From the NCBI RefSeq assembly GCF_932274485.2, contig NC_065884.2, positions 27,175,540-27,239,539 on the forward strand: a stretch of DNA of 64,000 nucleotides, given 5' to 3'. Each line of letters begins with the position of its first letter. Positions within the stretch are counted from its first letter, which is position 1. Of this stretch, positions 60,008 through 64,000 are shown piece by piece. The notes below the pieces were generated by a model, which had not been told where the DNA came from, made no database searches, and saw nothing but the letters and a program-made list of their open reading frames with translations. The DNA is from Patella vulgata (Eukaryota > Mollusca > Gastropoda > Patellidae). The position numbers and the translations under genes are program-made.

Positions 60008-60288
60008 GAGGGAGAGAGAGAAATGGGGTTTAACGTCCACTCGACACAAACTAAGTCATTTCGGGACTAACATATGATTTAATTTTATTTCATTAATTCG
60101 CTTGCGCGTAGGGGTCTTTAGCAGTGGGAGGAAACCCGAGGACCCGGAGAAAACCCACGCGGTTGGACAGGCGACCCCACTCCTTGTCACGTACAACCGG
60201 GGATTCGAAACCATGCCAGTTGAGTCAATTACAGGTTTTATGATACAGCGTGCACGTACTTACCATTCGGCCATCCAACCCCCCACGC
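60008..60288 (-). repeat. SINE family B, near full length
   Basis: (GA)n, ggggtttaacgtccactcga, tcgcttgcgcgtaggggtct, B-box complement ggggattcgaaaccatgcc, and the head complement ttcggccatccaacccccc. Confidence 0.88.
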
Positions 60289-62214
60289 TAAGCCATTCTC
60301 AAAATAATCTGTTCATTCTAAACATACATGGGTATCTTACATGTACAAAAAGATTCGACAACGTTATCTAATTATTATGATTTTTCACTACATTTGAAAT
60401 AAACAGTTTACGTATTTCAAACATGACTTTGGTCAACACTTAAGTTAGAAATGGTTCCACTACTAATGTCTTCCGCCTTGCTCAAGCCGCAGTATATGAT
60501 CGTTCTAAGGACTTCCTTTGGGCAAGTTTATTTTAGTCATTTGTCTACAAAAAAGTTACTGGCCTATAACGAACTCCCTTAATTTCCATTTAAACTGATC
60601 CAAACTGTATTGTACTGCACACCGCTTAACATAAAATAAACCAAGCCTGACCTCATATGTTCATAATAAATCCAACCGCTACGCGATATTTCTGTCGTTT
60701 TTAAAATGGCCACCGAACCAGAATTAGGGACACGCACGTGATTTCACGTCACCTCAAAAATATATAAAAACGGTTCGTTGGGATAATTACTTATTTCCAT
60801 GCAGAGAGAGAGAGCTACAAACCTGCATACATACCCCAGGGCTCGAACACAATTGCCACAACACAATCTACTCAACAACAAACAGTTGCTCAACAGACAA
60901 ATGCAATTGTAACGTCCACTCAAAGCAAACTATGTCATTTCGGGACTAACATGGTTTAATTTTTATTTCAATAAAAACCCACGAGGTTAGACAGGTTGTT
61001 ACGTACAACCGGGGAATCGAAACCACGCGCTAACCAGTTCGGCCGTCCAATGTGTTGAAAATTTTGCAAATGAAGCTACTTTTACAGTCTCGTAGAGTGT
61101 ATCACTTGTAGAGGTGGAAAAGACAAGTACCGCCGCTACAAATATTGCAGGTATACTTAGGGTTACTCCCTTAAACGAAAACATAATAGGTGCGAAATGT
61201 AACCCAACATTCGCTAGTATTTAGAGGGGACCTTATCCTATGCTCATTATTTTTTTTTTTATCTATTTCATTAAATAGTTTAACTACGCGGTTTTCGAAA
61301 TGAAGCATGTTAAAAATGCCTCAGATGTTATATAAATCATTAATTAGACTTTATTTACATGTCAAGCCCTTAATCAACCCTCTAGACTATCGGATGGTTT
61401 AGATTTTCAACGAATGTCACACAATTGCCAGTTAGTAATTTGATAAAGGAGCGGCAGGAGGGTTATAATGCGATTGGTTAAAATGTTGACGTTAAAACTG
61501 TTTCAACCCAATTGTACAATGTTCACGGTACCTGTGAAGATGCAGACTCTCTAATTGGTGTCTGTTACAGTGCAAAGCAATCTCGAATTGAAACGGCTAC
61601 AACCCGTTTAGAAAGTATATCGACAAGAACAATATGTACTGAACCAAAGCAATTTACGGATCAGTAACCCTACCCCAATCAGTACCGATATTTTAAATTC
61701 TGAATTTCAATAACTTAAAGGGGTTTCTATGAAAGTTAGGGGATCAATGTCATAGTTCAAAAATTTTAATTAGAGAATTATGTTCTTTCACCATTATTTT
61801 AAGCATAAATGTCGTTAGACAAACGTGGAATTCTCAATGCATAGGGGCGAAGTGGTACGCATACTAGGAATGTATGGTATTCTATATTTGTCAATGTTAT
61901 AGTTCAAAGCTATAAGAAAATCATGTTCTTTTCCCTATTATTTTGCGCATAACTGGCGTCAGACAAACGTGGAATTCTCAGTGGGAGCGAAAGAGTAAGT
62001 ATATCGGGAATGTGTGGTGTTCTCTACTTGTCACTTAAAGCCCCGCCCTTTTAAAATTATATTTCATTTATAGATTGGTTTCTTTTCGGGAGATTTTGTT
62101 ATTGTTTATATATATTCTACTTTTTTTTTTATAGAAATGTATACTCAATAGTACAATAAATATTGCGAAATTATACGATCTGTTACCTTTATCAACTAGT
62201 ACAGGGATGGTCTT
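60289..62214. other. intergenic stretch with one deleted SINE B
   Basis: A minus-strand SINE B with a large internal deletion lies at 60905-61052 (aacgtccactcaaagcaaac joined to cacgaggttagacaggttg). A TATATAAAA at about 60762 has no gene attached. At 61730-62040 two related segments (gacaaacgtggaattctca) repeat with a period of about 150 bp. Confidence 0.5.
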
Positions 62215-62475
62215 GAAATGAAATGAAATAAATGGACTTTAACGTCCTACATTTCTGCTTCACCCGGTCTACTGAAGACATGCATAATCATTCATGTATA
62301 TACGCGGTACATTTTGACCGGACAGCAGCACTACGCCTTATGGTTGTGTCGAATTTCAACACTGAAGGGTTATTTTACGTGCACGATAACGTGTACACAA
62401 GAACGCGGTTTTCCATAGCTTCCGAACGAATAGACACAGTTCTTTGTCAGACCCCCGACATTCCTGTGGGATTTT
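62215..62475 (-). repeat. SINE family A, head lost
   Basis: gaaatgaaatgaaataaatg, tttaacgtcctacatttctg, gggttattttacgtgcacg, cgaacgaatagacac; diverged. Confidence 0.75.
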
Positions 62476-62737
62476 ACAAAAAGAAGCATTTGAATCATGT
62501 ACTTTATCGTACTTTAATCAAAATAACATGAAAAGGACACTGTTTTTTTCCTTTAAAAATATGAATATTTATTTAGTTAAAACGAATTGTTATTCCAATA
62601 TGTACATCGGTTTCTGTATTCTAATAATAAGTAGATGACAATAACGGCTATACGAACCAATTTTTCGAAGTATTCTAAGCCTCCTATTTAAGCACTGCCC
62701 GAAATTAATGAATGCGTTCTTGTCATAATCAGTGTGA

Positions 62738-63025
62738 AAAGAAACGAAATGGCTTTTAACATCCTTGTCTGTTCCATCCGGGCAAATGAAGATGTGCATA
62801 CACCATGCAGTGTGGTATGAGTGAACATTTTGCCTGGACAGTGGCGCTATGACCGACTTGTATTTCAAATGTTTACTGCCAAGGGTTTATTTTAATGTAT
62901 GCCAATATGTACATTTCCCTTGGGTTTTCGTACCATCCGAACAACTAGACGATTCTCCTCGCAAGGTCCCTCGTTCTGCACCGCTCATACGGGGAACCAC
63001 ATTCCGAAGTATTTTCTCAACCATG
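62738..63025 (-). repeat. SINE family A, diverged copy
   Basis: cgaaatggcttttaacatcc, caccatgcagtgtggtatga, ctgccaagggtttatttta, accatccgaacaactagacg, tctgcaccgctcatacgggg. Confidence 0.75.
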
Positions 63026-64000
63026 TTGATCTGCGTCTTATGAGTATCAAATTTGTTCGTTTTGTAATCCGTGATAACCGTTGAATGTAATATTTACTCT
63101 TTCCGATGGACAATATCTACAATTGTGATGGTGTTAATGTTAGTGACTTAGCAAACGCATTCTTTAATTCTAGATGGCGTCCAAAAAGAGGCCCATAGAA
63201 TCTTTATATAAGTTGATTCCCGTTGCTGTCATCGTTACCTATTCACAGTTAAAATATAAAAATAGGTGTTCCACATCCTTTGGGGAGTCAAAGGAAGCTC
63301 GTGAAATTGATGACCAGAACTATATTACCATATACCAACACCAACGCACATATAACGTCTCATGCATCTTCTGTAAAAACAAGAATATTTAAATAACTCA
63401 TGTGAGTCCACGTCTAATGATTAAACTCAAACACATAATATATTGTCAGTGAGTGCGTACAAACCAAAGACCGAAGATAAAATACCTATTGAACAGTTCA
63501 TGGAGTCTTTATTATTTAGTATTATCATGAGATAAACATCAAGGAAAAGACTCTAAACGAGGGTCTCAATGCGATTTCAGTTGAAATGTTTTAGGGATAC
63601 TTCGGGAACAAACCTTCAAGAAATTCAAAATTGACGATTGCCTTTGCTGTTCCCTCGACGTCGGGTTGAGGTATGAGTAGAAATTACCCCCACCCCTGTC
63701 TGCTTGTTTTTCTTTCATCAAGAACATCTTTAAAATTCTTTATATTCCTTGGTAAATCATAAACAAAAATATCAAAACATGAAACACTAAAATAAAGTAT
63801 TTGGTATGAATTCGTTTTATATGCCTACATGCCAGTTTGGTCAAATAATATCGCCGCACTCTACCTTAGCCTATTCACAGTTACTTGCAGCCAGAACCAA
63901 GTCTATTAGTGTCTTCTATTTTAGGTCTTTGATTTATATACAGTTTACTTTCAATAGATTGACTTGATATAAACAACATTTTACATTATATATTAAAGGC
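63026..64000. other. intergenic stretch at the right edge
   Basis: No gene recognised. A 72-codon ORF from 63174 follows an acceptor-like ttctttaattctag but has no known motif. Confidence 0.35.

Noticed and set aside
60755-60800. Promoter (TATATAAAA next to cacgtg)
   Set aside because: No exon, donor or coding sequence follows before the SINE fragments; chance in AT-rich DNA is likely.
63174-63392. 72-codon ORF starting MASKKRPIESLYK
   Set aside because: An acceptor-like tract precedes it, but there is no recognisable domain or partner exon.

Overview
The window is metazoan nuclear DNA, AT-rich and intron-rich, about two thirds repeats. The dense tRNA-derived SINEs that end in a GACGTTAAACCCCATTT-type tail, the repeats that begin TACGCCCACA, and the CR1/L2-like LINEs suggest a mollusc, probably a gastropod. 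That placement is inference from repeat style, not from a database match. No true rRNA, tRNA gene or CRISPR array was seen. Almost all the ORFs over 60 codons are chance ORFs or pieces of repeats.

Two host genes can be read from splice sites and frame. (1) On the + strand, seven coding exons from 2104 to 20133 encode a 307-residue DRAM/Frag1-family membrane protein (damage-regulated autophagy modulator; DRAM2/DRAM1-like). Every exon junction keeps frame. The introns are filled with SINEs, MITE-like elements and a degenerate tandem repeat. (2) On the - strand, from about 38.26 kb down to 34.98 kb, lies a TATA-box promoter, a 5' non-coding exon, a signal-peptide exon and three tiny symmetric phase-1 exons (33, 51 and 75 bp). 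They encode a secreted Asp/Asn/Arg-rich protein of unknown function with a micro-exon-gene layout. Its 3' end was not found. A possible orphan promoter (CArG box plus TATA box) lies at 30.7 kb on the + strand, and one isolated possible exon at 48.2 kb.

The layout is as follows. 1-2.1 kb: unannotated upstream DNA and a SINE scrap. 2.1-20.1 kb: the DRAM-like gene. 21-26 kb: SINEs, the 3' end of a CR1/L2 LINE and a duplicated TACGCCCACA element. 26-29.6 kb: minisatellite, a fold-back repeat and a striking three-copy 671-bp tandem array. 30-31 kb: possible promoter. 31.9-33.5 kb: a 1163-bp TA-flanked inverted-repeat element inside a TTAA-flanked repeat. 33.5-38.3 kb: a full-length SINE and the micro-exon gene, with another fold-back element in its first intron. 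38.9-44.7 kb: decayed LINEs (reverse transcriptase, endonuclease-like piece, RNase H). 45.3-46.5 kb: a fold-back element at TTAA, whose empty site can be seen at 51.47 kb. 52.1-52.8 kb: SINE and mariner transposase tail. 52.9-57.2 kb: a young Ty3/gypsy LTR retrotransposon. 57.2-59.7 kb: a stack of insertions (hAT-like MITE, SINE, Tc1-like transposase) that appears to split one TACGCCCACA element. 60-63 kb: further SINEs.

The genes show no operon-like or pathway link. What dominates the locus is layered transposition, and the nesting order can often be read from target-site duplications and empty sites.
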